From Mycobacterium avium subsp. avium (GTDB taxonomy: Bacteria > Actinomycetota > Actinomycetes > Mycobacteriales > Mycobacteriaceae), in NCBI RefSeq assembly GCF_009741445.1, contig NZ_CP046507.1:992001-1056000 (forward strand): a stretch of 64,000 nucleotides of DNA. Direction: 5' to 3'. Positions 7,742 to 15,528 of this stretch are shown one piece after another. Position 1 is the stretch's first letter, and each line of letters opens with the position of its first letter. A program made the position numbers and the translations under genes. Below the pieces are notes generated by a model. It was not told where the DNA came from and ran no database searches. It saw only the letters and a program-made list of their open reading frames with translations.

Positions 7742-8770
7742 ATGCGGTGGGCGAGTCAGGCCGTCGCGGTCAACGGGAAACCCGTCGAGGATGGGGCGCT
7801 GCCGGGGCTGCAACGCCTCGGTCTGGTGCGCAGCGTGCGCGCGCCCCAGTTCGAGGGCATCACCTTCCACGAGGTGCTGTGCAAGTCCGCGCTGAACAAG
7901 GTGCCGAATGCCTCGGCGCTGCTGTTCCGCTACACCGTCAACGGCTACCGAGGCTGCTCGCACGCCTGCCGGTACTGCTTCGCCCGGCCCAGCCACGAAT
8001 ACCTGGAGTTGAACTGCGGCAATGACTTTGACACCCAGGTCGTCGTCAAGACCAACGTCGCACAGGTGCTGCGCCGGGAACTGCGGCGGCCGTCGTGGCG
8101 GCGCGAGACCGTCGCGCTGGGCACCAACACCGATCCCTACCAGCGGGCCGAGGGCCGGTATGCGCTGATGCCCGGCATCATCGGCGCGCTGGCCGAATCG
8201 GGCACCCCGCTGTCGATCCTGACCAAGGGCACGCTGCTGCGCCGGGACCTGCCGCTGATCGCGAACGCCGCGGCGCAGGTTCCGGTTTCGGTGGCGGTGT
8301 CGCTGGCGGTGGGCGACGCGGACCTGCACCGCGACGTCGAGCCGGGCACCCCGACGCCGCAGGCGCGCCTGGGTCTGATCAGCGCGATCCGCGCCGCCGG
8401 GCTGGACTGCCACGTGATGGTCGCGCCGGTGCTGCCCTACCTCACCGATTCCGTCGAGCACCTCGACGACCTGCTCGGCCAGATCGCGGCCGCCGGCGCG
8501 GGCAGCGTCACGGTCTTCGGCCTGCACCTGCGCGGCTCGACGCGGGGCTGGTTCATGGAATGGCTGGCCCGCTCGCATCCCGAGCTGGTCGGCCGCTACC
8601 GGGAGCTGTACAGCCGCCGCGCCTACCTGCCGCCGAGCTATCGCGACATGCTGCGGCACCGCGCCGCCCCGCTGATCGCCAAGTACCGGCTGGGCGGCGA
8701 TCACCGCCCGTTCGCCCGAGCGGTTGCGGCCGCGCCGGCGCCCGAACCCGCTCAGCCGACGCTGTTCTGA
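7742..8770 (+). CDS. Rv2578c-like radical SAM protein
   Basis: A 342-residue protein. The radical-SAM cluster motif CSHACRYC (C-x3-C-x2-C, about residue 73-80) follows YTVNGYRGC, and TNTDPYQRAE and the helix-strand pattern fit the TIM-barrel core. It belongs to the SplB-related radical SAM group (COG1533) and is very close to Rv2578c as I recall it. The substrate is unknown, but SplB-type relatives repair DNA photoproducts, and the perfect SOS box upstream points to a DNA-damage role. The longer frame from 7706 would cross the promoter, so ATG 7742 is chosen. Confidence 0.88.
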   Translation: MRWASQAVAVNGKPVEDGALPGLQRLGLVRSVRAPQFEGITFHEVLCKSALNKVPNASALLFRYTVNGYRGCSHACRYCFARPSHEYLELNCGNDFDTQVVVKTNVAQVLRRELRRPSWRRETVALGTNTDPYQRAEGRYALMPGIIGALAESGTPLSILTKGTLLRRDLPLIANAAAQVPVSVAVSLAVGDADLHRDVEPGTPTPQARLGLISAIRAAGLDCHVMVAPVLPYLTDSVEHLDDLLGQIAAAGAGSVTVFGLHLRGSTRGWFMEWLARSHPELVGRYRELYSRRAYLPPSYRDMLRHRAAPLIAKYRLGGDHRPFARAVAAAPAPEPAQPTLF

Positions 8771-8800
8771 CAAGCCGGAAAACCCGAACACTCCGAAAAC

Positions 8801-10411
8801 TCATCGCGCCCCGTCGCCGCGCGGCTTGGTCAGCGTGAATCGGTCGATCACCGACATCTCGCCGAGCGGGCCGGTCAGCGCGTAATGCGTCGCCCTGATC
8901 GAGGTGTTGCCGCCGGCCGGGCCGGGGTCGACGTCGAAAGCCACGAAGCCGTAAGGGTTGTCGCGGTCACGGAACGCCGACCACGGCGCGTCCTCGATGA
9001 CATAGATCGGCGCCTTGCGCCCCAGCCCGGGGTCGAACGTGCCCACGCCGGTCAGCACCCGGCAGCGGGGCTCGGGGAAGAACATCGCGTTGCTCGGCGC
9101 CGACGTGCCGCCGCCGCCGATGACCAGGTGCACCGTGCCGCGCGTGGCGTCGATGAGGTCGCCGCGGGTGTCCACCGGTATCGGGGTACGGGTGTCGGTG
9201 CCCAGCGCGCCGCGCAACGGGTGCGAGCGCTCGTAGTGATGCTCGTGGCCGCACAGCACCAGATCGACCTGATACTGGTCGAACAGCGGCAGCCATTCTT
9301 CGCGGATGCCCAGGTCGGCGCCGTTGGTCCGGTCCGCGGTGGAGATCGCCGTCTGGTGCATGCAAACCACCAGCCAGTCGACGTCCGGGTCGCGCCGGGC
9401 CGCGGCGAGTTCGGTTGCCAGCCAACGCTTCTGCTCCCCGCCCGAATAGCCGTGCACGTAGAAGTTGCCGCCGTCCTGAAAGGCTACGTCGTCGTTGCTC
9501 AGGCTGACCACCCGCACCGAGCCGGCGGTGAACGAATACCACAGGCCGCGGGTCTCGGGGCTCGACCCGGAATCGGGCACCGCGAAGTAGGCCTGATACG
9601 CGCCGTAACCGATTGGGCCGTTGCCCAATTCGTTCTCGTGATTGCCCGCCGCCGGCATCCACGGCCGAAACCGCGCCGAGCGTGAGTTGTTCTCGAACCA
9701 GTCGGACCAGGTGCGGATCCGGTTTTGCGCCAGGTTGGCGTAACACAGGTCGCCGTTGACCAGGTTGAACAGCGGGCCGATCCGCTCGATGGCCATGGTG
9801 GTGTCCGCGGCGGCCGGTGAGCCGATGTTGTCGGTGGCGTACCGCCCGTTGGGCATCTTGGCCAGCGCGGGCGTCGACTGATCACCGAAGCTAGTGAAGC
9901 GCAAGGGTTTTCGGCCCATCGGCGCGGTCCGCACGGTGCCCTGCTGGGGCTGCGCGCCGTCGTGCAGCGCGGCGTAGACATAGTCGGTGTCCGGCGTCAG
10001 GCCGGTCAGCCGGGCATGGTTGACCCGAACTTCGATGCCCGACTTCGCATCCCGGTACGTGCGGGTGTCGGCGGCCACCGTGCGGCCGAACCCGGACACC
10101 GGAGTTCCGAACACGACGCGCGGATTGCGGACGGCGTCGGTGCTGTGCCAGGACACCACCACCTCGGTGCCGGCATTCTTTCCGAACTGCAGGTGCAGCC
10201 CGGCCACCGGCGGTGCGCCGTTGCGGTCGGGCTGCAGCCACGGCCAGGGCCCTCTCGAGCGCGCGGACTGCGACCACAGCAGCGTGGCGCCGCCGCCGAT
10301 GCCCACCCCCAACGCCGCCGACACGGCGCCGGTGGTCAGCAACCGGCGGCGGGTGACGCCGGGCGCCGCGGCGCCGGCCGGGTTCGGGGGCTGGGTGGGC
10401 TCATCGCTCAT
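8801..10411 (-). CDS. Secreted purple acid phosphatase-like metallophosphoesterase (Rv2577-like)
   Basis: A 536-residue exported phosphatase. The N-terminus has a twin-arginine signal (TRRRLLTTGAVSAALG). A fibronectin-like purple-acid-phosphatase N domain follows, then a calcineurin-like core with its metal ligands visible in SFGDQS, GDLCYAN, AGNHENE, VCMHQT and CGHEHHYER. The enzyme should hydrolyse phosphate monoesters in the cell envelope. ATG 10411 starts MSDEPTQ; the frame is open upstream but lacks a signal peptide there. It converges on the radical-SAM gene and is divergent from the small secreted protein at 10500. Confidence 0.9.
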   Translation of the reverse strand: MSDEPTQPPNPAGAAAPGVTRRRLLTTGAVSAALGVGIGGGATLLWSQSARSRGPWPWLQPDRNGAPPVAGLHLQFGKNAGTEVVVSWHSTDAVRNPRVVFGTPVSGFGRTVAADTRTYRDAKSGIEVRVNHARLTGLTPDTDYVYAALHDGAQPQQGTVRTAPMGRKPLRFTSFGDQSTPALAKMPNGRYATDNIGSPAAADTTMAIERIGPLFNLVNGDLCYANLAQNRIRTWSDWFENNSRSARFRPWMPAAGNHENELGNGPIGYGAYQAYFAVPDSGSSPETRGLWYSFTAGSVRVVSLSNDDVAFQDGGNFYVHGYSGGEQKRWLATELAAARRDPDVDWLVVCMHQTAISTADRTNGADLGIREEWLPLFDQYQVDLVLCGHEHHYERSHPLRGALGTDTRTPIPVDTRGDLIDATRGTVHLVIGGGGTSAPSNAMFFPEPRCRVLTGVGTFDPGLGRKAPIYVIEDAPWSAFRDRDNPYGFVAFDVDPGPAGGNTSIRATHYALTGPLGEMSVIDRFTLTKPRGDGAR

Positions 10412-10499
10412 GTCTGCTTCATACCCGAGCCGGGTGAGCGCGGCCGCAGCCGCCGGTAAACAGCGAACCGTCGCTAACGAATCCGGTAGCGTTTTCGAT

Positions 10500-10922
10500 A
10501 TGACGAACGTGCACAGGACAGCGAGCGCGATCTCAGCGGTGACGATGGCCGTGGCGGCGGTGCTCACGCCGGCGGCGGCGCATGCGGACGGCCACCAGGT
10601 GACCTACACCGTGACGAGCCCCAACAATGTGACCGCCAACGTCTCCTACGTGAACGCCGACCCGCCCAGCCAGGCCGCCTTCAACGCCGACCCGTCGAAG
10701 TTCTCGACCAGCGTGCAGGCCCCGCTCAGCGGCGGAACGCCGGTCACCTACACCGCCACGTTGGCAAACCCGAACCAGTTCGCCAGCATCACGGCCAGCG
10801 GCATGCTGCACTGGCCGGACTCGGGCAACGGCCCCGCCCAGTTCCACTGCGAGATCGCCGTGGACGGCCAGGTGGTCGTGCAACAGGACGCAACGACCAC
10901 CGTCACCTGCCGGCCCAGCTAG
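10500..10922 (+). CDS. Small secreted protein (Rv2576c-like)
   Basis: A 140-residue protein with a clear Sec signal peptide (MTNVHRTASAISAVTMAVAA, cleavage near AHADG at about residue 30). The mature part has the pattern VTYTVTSP..ANVSYVNAD..GTPVTYTATL and two Cys residues near the end (FHCEI, VTCRP). This resembles the periplasmic beta-sandwich of MmpS-type proteins, which is an inference. No catalytic motif is visible. Position matches Rv2576c. The gene ends one base before the stop codon of the convergent XRE regulator. Confidence 0.8.
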   Translation: MTNVHRTASAISAVTMAVAAVLTPAAAHADGHQVTYTVTSPNNVTANVSYVNADPPSQAAFNADPSKFSTSVQAPLSGGTPVTYTATLANPNQFASITASGMLHWPDSGNGPAQFHCEIAVDGQVVVQQDATTTVTCRPS

Positions 10923-11459
10923 TCAGCCGGCGAACGCCGCGCTTCCCGGTTCGGCGTGCGCCACCGCGACGACCTCGGCGGGTTCCGGCCCGACCGAGCG
11001 GACCTTGTGGCTGACCGACGCGTCGAAATACGCGCTGTCGCCGGGCCCGAGCGTGAACGTCTGGTCGCCGTAGTCGAGCTCGACCCTGCCGGCGTGCACG
11101 AACAGGAACTCCTGGCCGGCGTGCTCGGGGTGCGGGTCGTCGGCCAGCTGTTCGGTGGGGCGAATCACGAACGGCGACATGGTCTTTCCCAGCATCGACG
11201 AGGCCAATACCCGGTAGCGCCGGCCCCCGGGGCCACCGGCGCGCTCGACGGCGATCTTCTCCCGGGCCGCTTCGTCGGAGAACAGCCGCCCGACGTCGAC
11301 GTCGAGGGCTCGCGCGACCTTCAGCGCGACCGCGATCGACGGGGTGCTCTGGCCGCGTTCGATTTTGGACAGGTAGCTCTTGGTTAGGCCGGTCTGCGCA
11401 GCCAGCGCCTCCAGGGTGAGGCCGCGTTGCCTGCGGACGGGACGCAGCAGTGCTGTCAC
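10923..11459 (-). CDS. XRE-family regulator with C-terminal cupin domain
   Basis: A 178-residue transcription factor. Its N-terminal helix-turn-helix (LTLEALAAQTGLTKSYLSKI) belongs to the Xre/Cro group, and the C-terminal cupin barrel (HAGQEFLFVHAGRVELDYGD) probably senses a small metabolite. GTG 11459 is chosen because AGGAG lies 4 bases upstream. A TTG codon at 11477 would put the start inside the operator. The gene is divergent from the class II aldolase, and the 46-bp spacer holds two inverted repeats. It is therefore likely to regulate itself and the aldolase/DapA-like pair. Confidence 0.88.
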   Translation of the reverse strand: MTALLRPVRRQRGLTLEALAAQTGLTKSYLSKIERGQSTPSIAVALKVARALDVDVGRLFSDEAAREKIAVERAGGPGGRRYRVLASSMLGKTMSPFVIRPTEQLADDPHPEHAGQEFLFVHAGRVELDYGDQTFTLGPGDSAYFDASVSHKVRSVGPEPAEVVAVAHAEPGSAAFAG

Positions 11460-11469
11460 GAGGCTCCTA

Positions 11470-11504
11470 TGACACAAGGTTTCCTAACCTGCTACATTGT
11501 GTCA
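11470..11504. promoter_or_regulatory. Divergent operator: nested inverted repeats between regulator and aldolase
   Basis: TGACACAA (11470-11477) and TTGTGTCA (11497-11504) form a perfect 8-bp inverted repeat around a 19-bp centre. Inside it, AGGTT (11477-11481) and AACCT (11486-11490) form a second, smaller one. The outer right arm ends 1 base before the aldolase ATG at 11506. This is the natural binding site for the adjacent XRE-cupin regulator and would control both directions. Confidence 0.65.
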
Positions 11505-11505
11505 C

Positions 11506-12303
11506 ATGGCCAGCACGTTCACCGATTCGAAATCGGAATTGATGCGCCGGGCTGCCGAGCAGTTGACGGCGTTGCAGGGCCGGGACGCCGCCGAATCGCC
11601 GTTGACCACCCGCCAGAAGCTGGCCCTGACCTGCCGGGCGCTGTTCGACGCCGGGCACGACTCCGGGCTGGCCGGGCAGATCACCGCCCGCGCCGAGGCC
11701 GACGGCACCTACTACACCCAGCGGCTCGGCCTGGGCTTCGACGAGATCACCGACGGCAATCTGCTGCTGGTCGACGAGGACCTCAATGTCCTCGAGGGTG
11801 ACGGAATGGCCAACCCCGCCAACCGCTTTCACAGCTGGATCTATCGCGCCCGCCCCGACGTGCAGTGCATCGTGCACACCCATGCGTTCCACGTGGCGGC
11901 GCTGTCCATGCTGGAGGTCCCGCTGGTGGTATCTCACATGGACACCACCCCGCTGTACGACGACTGCGCGTTTCTGGCCGACTGGCCGGGCGTGCCCGTC
12001 GGCAACGAGGAGGGGGAGATCATCACCGCCGCGCTGGGCGACAAGAAGGCGGTGCTGCTGGCCCACCACGGCCACGTCATCGCCGGCGCCAGCATCGAGG
12101 AGGCGTGCTCGTTGGGAATCCTCATCGAGCGCGCCGCCAAGCTGCAGCTGGCCGCGATGGCCGCCGGCACCGTCAAGCAGCTGCCCGAGGAGCTGGCCCG
12201 CGAGGCCCACGACTGGACGCTGTCGCCGCAGCGCAGCCGGGCCAACTTCGCCTACTACGCCCGCCGGGCCCTGGCCCGCCATCCCGACGCGCTGACCAGC
12301 TGA
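11506..12303 (+). CDS. Class II aldolase/adducin family protein
   Basis: A 265-residue cytosolic enzyme of the class II (zinc-dependent) aldolase/adducin fold. Candidate metal-ligand histidines lie in CIVHTHAFHVAALS (His-x-His-x2-His) and LLAHHGHVIAG. The substrate cannot be read from sequence; relatives act on sugar phosphates, sugar acids or decarboxylate hydroxy acids. ATG 11506 sits immediately after the operator, so the mRNA may have almost no leader. The next gene starts 11 bases after the stop, with gaggag in the junction, so the two are co-transcribed. Confidence 0.85.
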   Translation: MASTFTDSKSELMRRAAEQLTALQGRDAAESPLTTRQKLALTCRALFDAGHDSGLAGQITARAEADGTYYTQRLGLGFDEITDGNLLLVDEDLNVLEGDGMANPANRFHSWIYRARPDVQCIVHTHAFHVAALSMLEVPLVVSHMDTTPLYDDCAFLADWPGVPVGNEEGEIITAALGDKKAVLLAHHGHVIAGASIEEACSLGILIERAAKLQLAAMAAGTVKQLPEELAREAHDWTLSPQRSRANFAYYARRALARHPDALTS

Positions 12304-12314
12304 GGAGCCAACCC

Positions 12315-13190
12315 TTGACCGAACCCAAGATCCACGGCATCATCGCCTACCCGGTTACGCCCTTCGCCGACAACGGGATTGACACGCAGCGGCTGGCCGC
12401 ATTGGTCGAGCGGCTGGTGTCCGCCGGCGTGCACGCGATCGCGCCGCTGGGCAGCACCGGCGAGCTGGCCTACCTGGAGGAGCCCGAAGTCGACGCCGTG
12501 ATCGACACCACCCTGAGCGCCGTCGCCGGCCGGGTGCCGGTGATCGTGGGAGTGTCGGATGTGACCACCGCCAAGACGATTCGGCGCGCCCAATACGCGC
12601 AGCGAGCCGGGGCGGACGCGGTGATGATCCTGCCGGTGTCCTACTGGAAGCTCACCGAGCGGGAGATCTTCCATCACTACCGCAGCATCAGCGACGCCAT
12701 CTCGATTCCGATCATGGCCTACAACAACCCGGCCACCAGCGGCGTGGACATGCCACCGGAGCTGCTGGTGCGGATGTTCGAATCCATCGACAACGTGGCC
12801 ATGGTCAAGGAGTCCACCGGCGACCTGACCCGGATGCGGCGCATCGCCGAGCTGTCCGGCAACCGGCTGCCCTTCTACAACGGCAGCAACCCGCTGGTGC
12901 TCGACGCGCTGAAGGCCGGGGCGTCCGGATGGTGCACGGCCGCACCGTGTTTGCGACCGCAACCATGCATCGACCTGTACGACGCGGTGCGCGCGAACGA
13001 CCTCGACACCGCGCAGCGACTCTACGACGACCTCAAGCCACTGCTCACCTTCATCGTGGCCGGCGGGCTGGCCACCACCGTCAAGGCCGGCCTGGAGTTG
13101 CTCGATTTCAAAGTCGGCGACCCGCGCGCGCCGTTGCTGCCGCTCGACGAGCAGGGCCGCGCCGAGTTGCGCAAACTGCTTGCGGCCTAA
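12315..13190 (+). CDS. DapA-family (dihydrodipicolinate synthase/NAL-like) lyase
   Basis: A 291-residue class I aldolase of the DapA/N-acetylneuraminate lyase family. A TTG start is used because gaggag ends 9 bases before it, and the protein begins at the usual point (KIHGIIAYPVTPF). GSTGELAYL binds the keto-acid carboxylate, YNNPATSG holds the catalytic Tyr, and the Schiff-base Lys is in VAMVKESTGD. Pairing with a class II aldolase and a cupin regulator suggests catabolism of a keto- or hydroxy-acid rather than lysine biosynthesis; this is inferred. Its stop overlaps the convergent metallopeptidase stop by about 4 bases. Confidence 0.85.
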   Translation: MTEPKIHGIIAYPVTPFADNGIDTQRLAALVERLVSAGVHAIAPLGSTGELAYLEEPEVDAVIDTTLSAVAGRVPVIVGVSDVTTAKTIRRAQYAQRAGADAVMILPVSYWKLTEREIFHHYRSISDAISIPIMAYNNPATSGVDMPPELLVRMFESIDNVAMVKESTGDLTRMRRIAELSGNRLPFYNGSNPLVLDALKAGASGWCTAAPCLRPQPCIDLYDAVRANDLDTAQRLYDDLKPLLTFIVAGGLATTVKAGLELLDFKVGDPRAPLLPLDEQGRAELRKLLAA

Positions 13191-14065
13191 CCCAAGTCGG
13201 GCGCGGAGAAGGTGTCGCACTGCTTCGGGTCGCCGGTCTGGTACCCGATGGTGAACCACTTCTGGCGCTGCTCGGAGGAACCGTGCGTCCAGGACTCGGG
13301 GTTGACCCGGCCGGTCGCCTGCTTCTGGATGCGGTCGTCGCCCACCGACGCGGCGGCCGACAGCGCGTCGGCGATGTCCTTGTCGCTCAACGGCTCCAGG
13401 TAGGGCACACCGGTGCTCTCCTGCTTGACCGTGGAGGCGTAGTGCGCCCAGATGCCGGCGTAGCAGTCGGCCTGCAGCTCGGTGCGCACCCCGTTGCCGC
13501 CGGCGCCCTGCGCGCCCTGCTGGGAGCGGCCCAACACGCCCTGCAGGTTCTGCACGTGGTGACCGTACTCGTGGGCCACCACGTACTCCTGCGCGAAAGG
13601 CCCACCGCTGGAACCAAATCGGTCGACCAGCTCCTGGAAGAAGTCGGTGTCGAAGTACGCCGTCTGGTCCACCGGGCAGTAGAACGGCCCGACCGCGGTG
13701 GTGGCAGGGCCGCAGCCGGTGTTCACCCGGCCGGTGAACAACCGCACGTGCGGTCGGGTGTAGCGCGGCATCAGCTGATGCCACACCGCGTCCACCGAGT
13801 TCCCGGTGGCGACCACGCGGCACTGCACGTACTTGTTGGCGTCGGCGCCCGTCTTGCACTGGCTCAGGTCGAACCCGGGCGCCGAGTAGCCGCCGGTGTT
13901 GGTCTGCTGCTGGGGCATGACGCGGCCCGGGTCGACGCCGAGGAACAACGCGCCGAGCAGGATGATCAGCCCGAGGCCGCCGCCCCCGACGGCCATTCCC
14001 ATCCCGCCGCCGCCGGACGAGGACGCGGTGCTGGTGTCGATCTGCATGCCCTCGTTGAAGGTCAT
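13187..14065 (-). CDS. Putative neutral zinc metallopeptidase (YpfJ family, Rv2575-like)
   Basis: A 292-residue membrane-anchored protein. One hydrophobic segment (about 27-45, GGGGLGLIILLGALFLG) follows a Gly-rich N-terminus and leaves the catalytic part outside. The zincin motif is VVAHEYGHHVQ, and the downstream RTELQADCYAG supplies the usual Glu/Asp residues of this family (PF04228). It is colinear with Rv2575. The SRPBCC gene lies 9 bases upstream on the same strand, so the two are probably one transcript. Confidence 0.88.
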   Translation of the reverse strand: MTFNEGMQIDTSTASSSGGGGMGMAVGGGGLGLIILLGALFLGVDPGRVMPQQQTNTGGYSAPGFDLSQCKTGADANKYVQCRVVATGNSVDAVWHQLMPRYTRPHVRLFTGRVNTGCGPATTAVGPFYCPVDQTAYFDTDFFQELVDRFGSSGGPFAQEYVVAHEYGHHVQNLQGVLGRSQQGAQGAGGNGVRTELQADCYAGIWAHYASTVKQESTGVPYLEPLSDKDIADALSAAASVGDDRIQKQATGRVNPESWTHGSSEQRQKWFTIGYQTGDPKQCDTFSAPDLG

Positions 14066-14074
14066 GACACGCTC

Positions 14075-14572
14075 CTAAGGTTGCCGGGTCGCTAGGGAGT
14101 CGGTGTAGCTGCGCAGGTTGCGCAGAAAGCGGCGCAGGGCCAGGTTCAGCAGCGGCCCGACCACCGCCATCGCCAGTTTCGCCGGCCCGGCGGGTTTCTG
14201 GGCCATGGTCCAGGTCAGCCGGCAACCGCCGGGGATGACCTGCACCCGGTAGTCCTCGGCGAACGCGGCCACCGACCGGGTCGAGCACTCGTTGAACCGA
14301 AATGCCATGTGCGTGAACGGTTCCCAGGCCAGGAACTCCTCGTTGCCGACGATACCGCCGCGCATCTCGACGACCCGGGTGGTGCCCACGCCCCGCGGCT
14401 CGGGGCTGGTCCAGGTGACCTTGGTGATCACCGTCGCCCAGCGCGGCCAGGCCGCGGCGTCGGACAGCACCTCGAACAGCTGCTCGGGGGTGATGGCCAA
14501 ATCGACACTGTTGCGGAACACCACGGGCGCCGAGTCGATGAAGTCGAGGCCGACGCGCTCGCAATCGAACAT
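14075..14572 (-). CDS. SRPBCC (START-like) family protein, Rv2574-like
   Basis: A 165-residue protein of the polyketide-cyclase/START-like fold, recognised by ITPEQLFEVLSDAAAWPRWA near the N-terminus and a long amphipathic C-terminal helix. These proteins bind hydrophobic ligands in a cavity, and the ligand here is unknown. It sits between the ketopantoate-reductase-like gene (9 bases upstream) and the metallopeptidase (9 bases downstream), forming a three-gene minus-strand unit. Confidence 0.82.
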   Translation of the reverse strand: MFDCERVGLDFIDSAPVVFRNSVDLAITPEQLFEVLSDAAAWPRWATVITKVTWTSPEPRGVGTTRVVEMRGGIVGNEEFLAWEPFTHMAFRFNECSTRSVAAFAEDYRVQVIPGGCRLTWTMAQKPAGPAKLAMAVVGPLLNLALRRFLRNLRSYTDSLATRQP

Positions 14573-14581
14573 GGGATCAAT

Positions 14582-15469
14582 CTAGCCGGGGCCGTCGCTG
14601 GCCGCGGCCAGTAACGGCACCAGCACGTCGCTGATCGGGGTGGGCAGCCCGTGGGCGCGTCCCTTGCGGGCGATCACCCCGTTGCGGACGTCCCACTCCA
14701 TCGGCCGGTGAGCCTCCGCGTCGGACAGGATCGAGGTGCCCATGTCCTCGGGAGCCCTGCGGAACAGCTCGACCAGCTCGTCGACGACGTCGTCGGACAG
14801 CCGGGCGCCCTCGGCCCGCGCGACCGCCAGGCATTCGGCGACGTAGCGCCGGGACAGGGCGGCGACGTCGTCGCGGCGGAACATCCCGGACCGGCGCCGC
14901 GACAGCGCCATGAACCCGGCCAGCGCGTTGGTGAGAAGCTTGCGCCAGGCCGCGGTGATGATGTCGGGGTCGCAGTCCACCCGGCAGCCGGCGTCGCGCA
15001 GCAGGGCGGCCACCGCCTGCGCCGACGGCCCGCTGGGCAGCACCAGGGCGGGCTCGGTCCGCAGCCTCACCCAGCCCTGCGGCTGGGTCGTCGCCGAATA
15101 CCAGACGATGCCCGGGATCACCGGCGAGACCGGGCAGAGCGGCCGCACCTGCTCGACCTGCTCGACGCCGTTCTGCAGCACCACGACGACGGTGTGTTCG
15201 CCGCACAGCCGGGCCAGCCAGCCGGCGGCGCCGGCGTTCTGGGTGGCCTTGACCGCCAGCAGCACCACGTCCACCGGGCCGCTCACCCGACCGGGATCGG
15301 TGTGCACCGGGCCGGGGACGACGATCGGGTCGGCGCCGTCGGGGCGCAGCTCGATGCGCTCGCGCGGGGTGCGGCCGCACACCACCACCGAATGACCGGC
15401 CCGGTGCAGCAGCGCGGCCGCCGTCGTACCGACGGCGCCGGGACCGACGAGTGCGATGGTGGTGGCAAT
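14582..15469 (-). CDS. 2-dehydropantoate 2-reductase-like oxidoreductase, probable ATT start
   Basis: About 295 residues of the ApbA/PanE ketopantoate reductase family (Rv2573-like). The Rossmann motif LVGPGAVGTTAAALLHRAG lies upstream of the first ATG/GTG/TTG in frame (GTG at 15388), so that start would remove the NADPH-binding site. The only start giving a complete domain is ATT at 15469, where the protein reads M/I-ATTIALVGPG; a strong AGGAGG lies 13 bases before it. The catalytic-domain lysine is in AAWRKLLTNALAGF. It may act on ketopantoate or another 2-keto acid. Confidence 0.8.
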   Translation of the reverse strand: MATTIALVGPGAVGTTAAALLHRAGHSVVVCGRTPRERIELRPDGADPIVVPGPVHTDPGRVSGPVDVVLLAVKATQNAGAAGWLARLCGEHTVVVVLQNGVEQVEQVRPLCPVSPVIPGIVWYSATTQPQGWVRLRTEPALVLPSGPSAQAVAALLRDAGCRVDCDPDIITAAWRKLLTNALAGFMALSRRRSGMFRRDDVAALSRRYVAECLAVARAEGARLSDDVVDELVELFRRAPEDMGTSILSDAEAHRPMEWDVRNGVIARKGRAHGLPTPISDVLVPLLAAASDGPG

Positions 15470-15528
15470 AGGACCAAAGTTACCTCCTCTAGACTTGGCT
15501 TTCGTTTCAGACCAAGGGGAGTGTTTTT

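Noticed and set aside
12255..14564. A 769-codon minus-strand frame across the DapA-like gene and the metallopeptidase region
   Set aside because: It is out of frame with the real minus-strand genes and antisense to the lyase. It is a by-product of GC-biased third positions.
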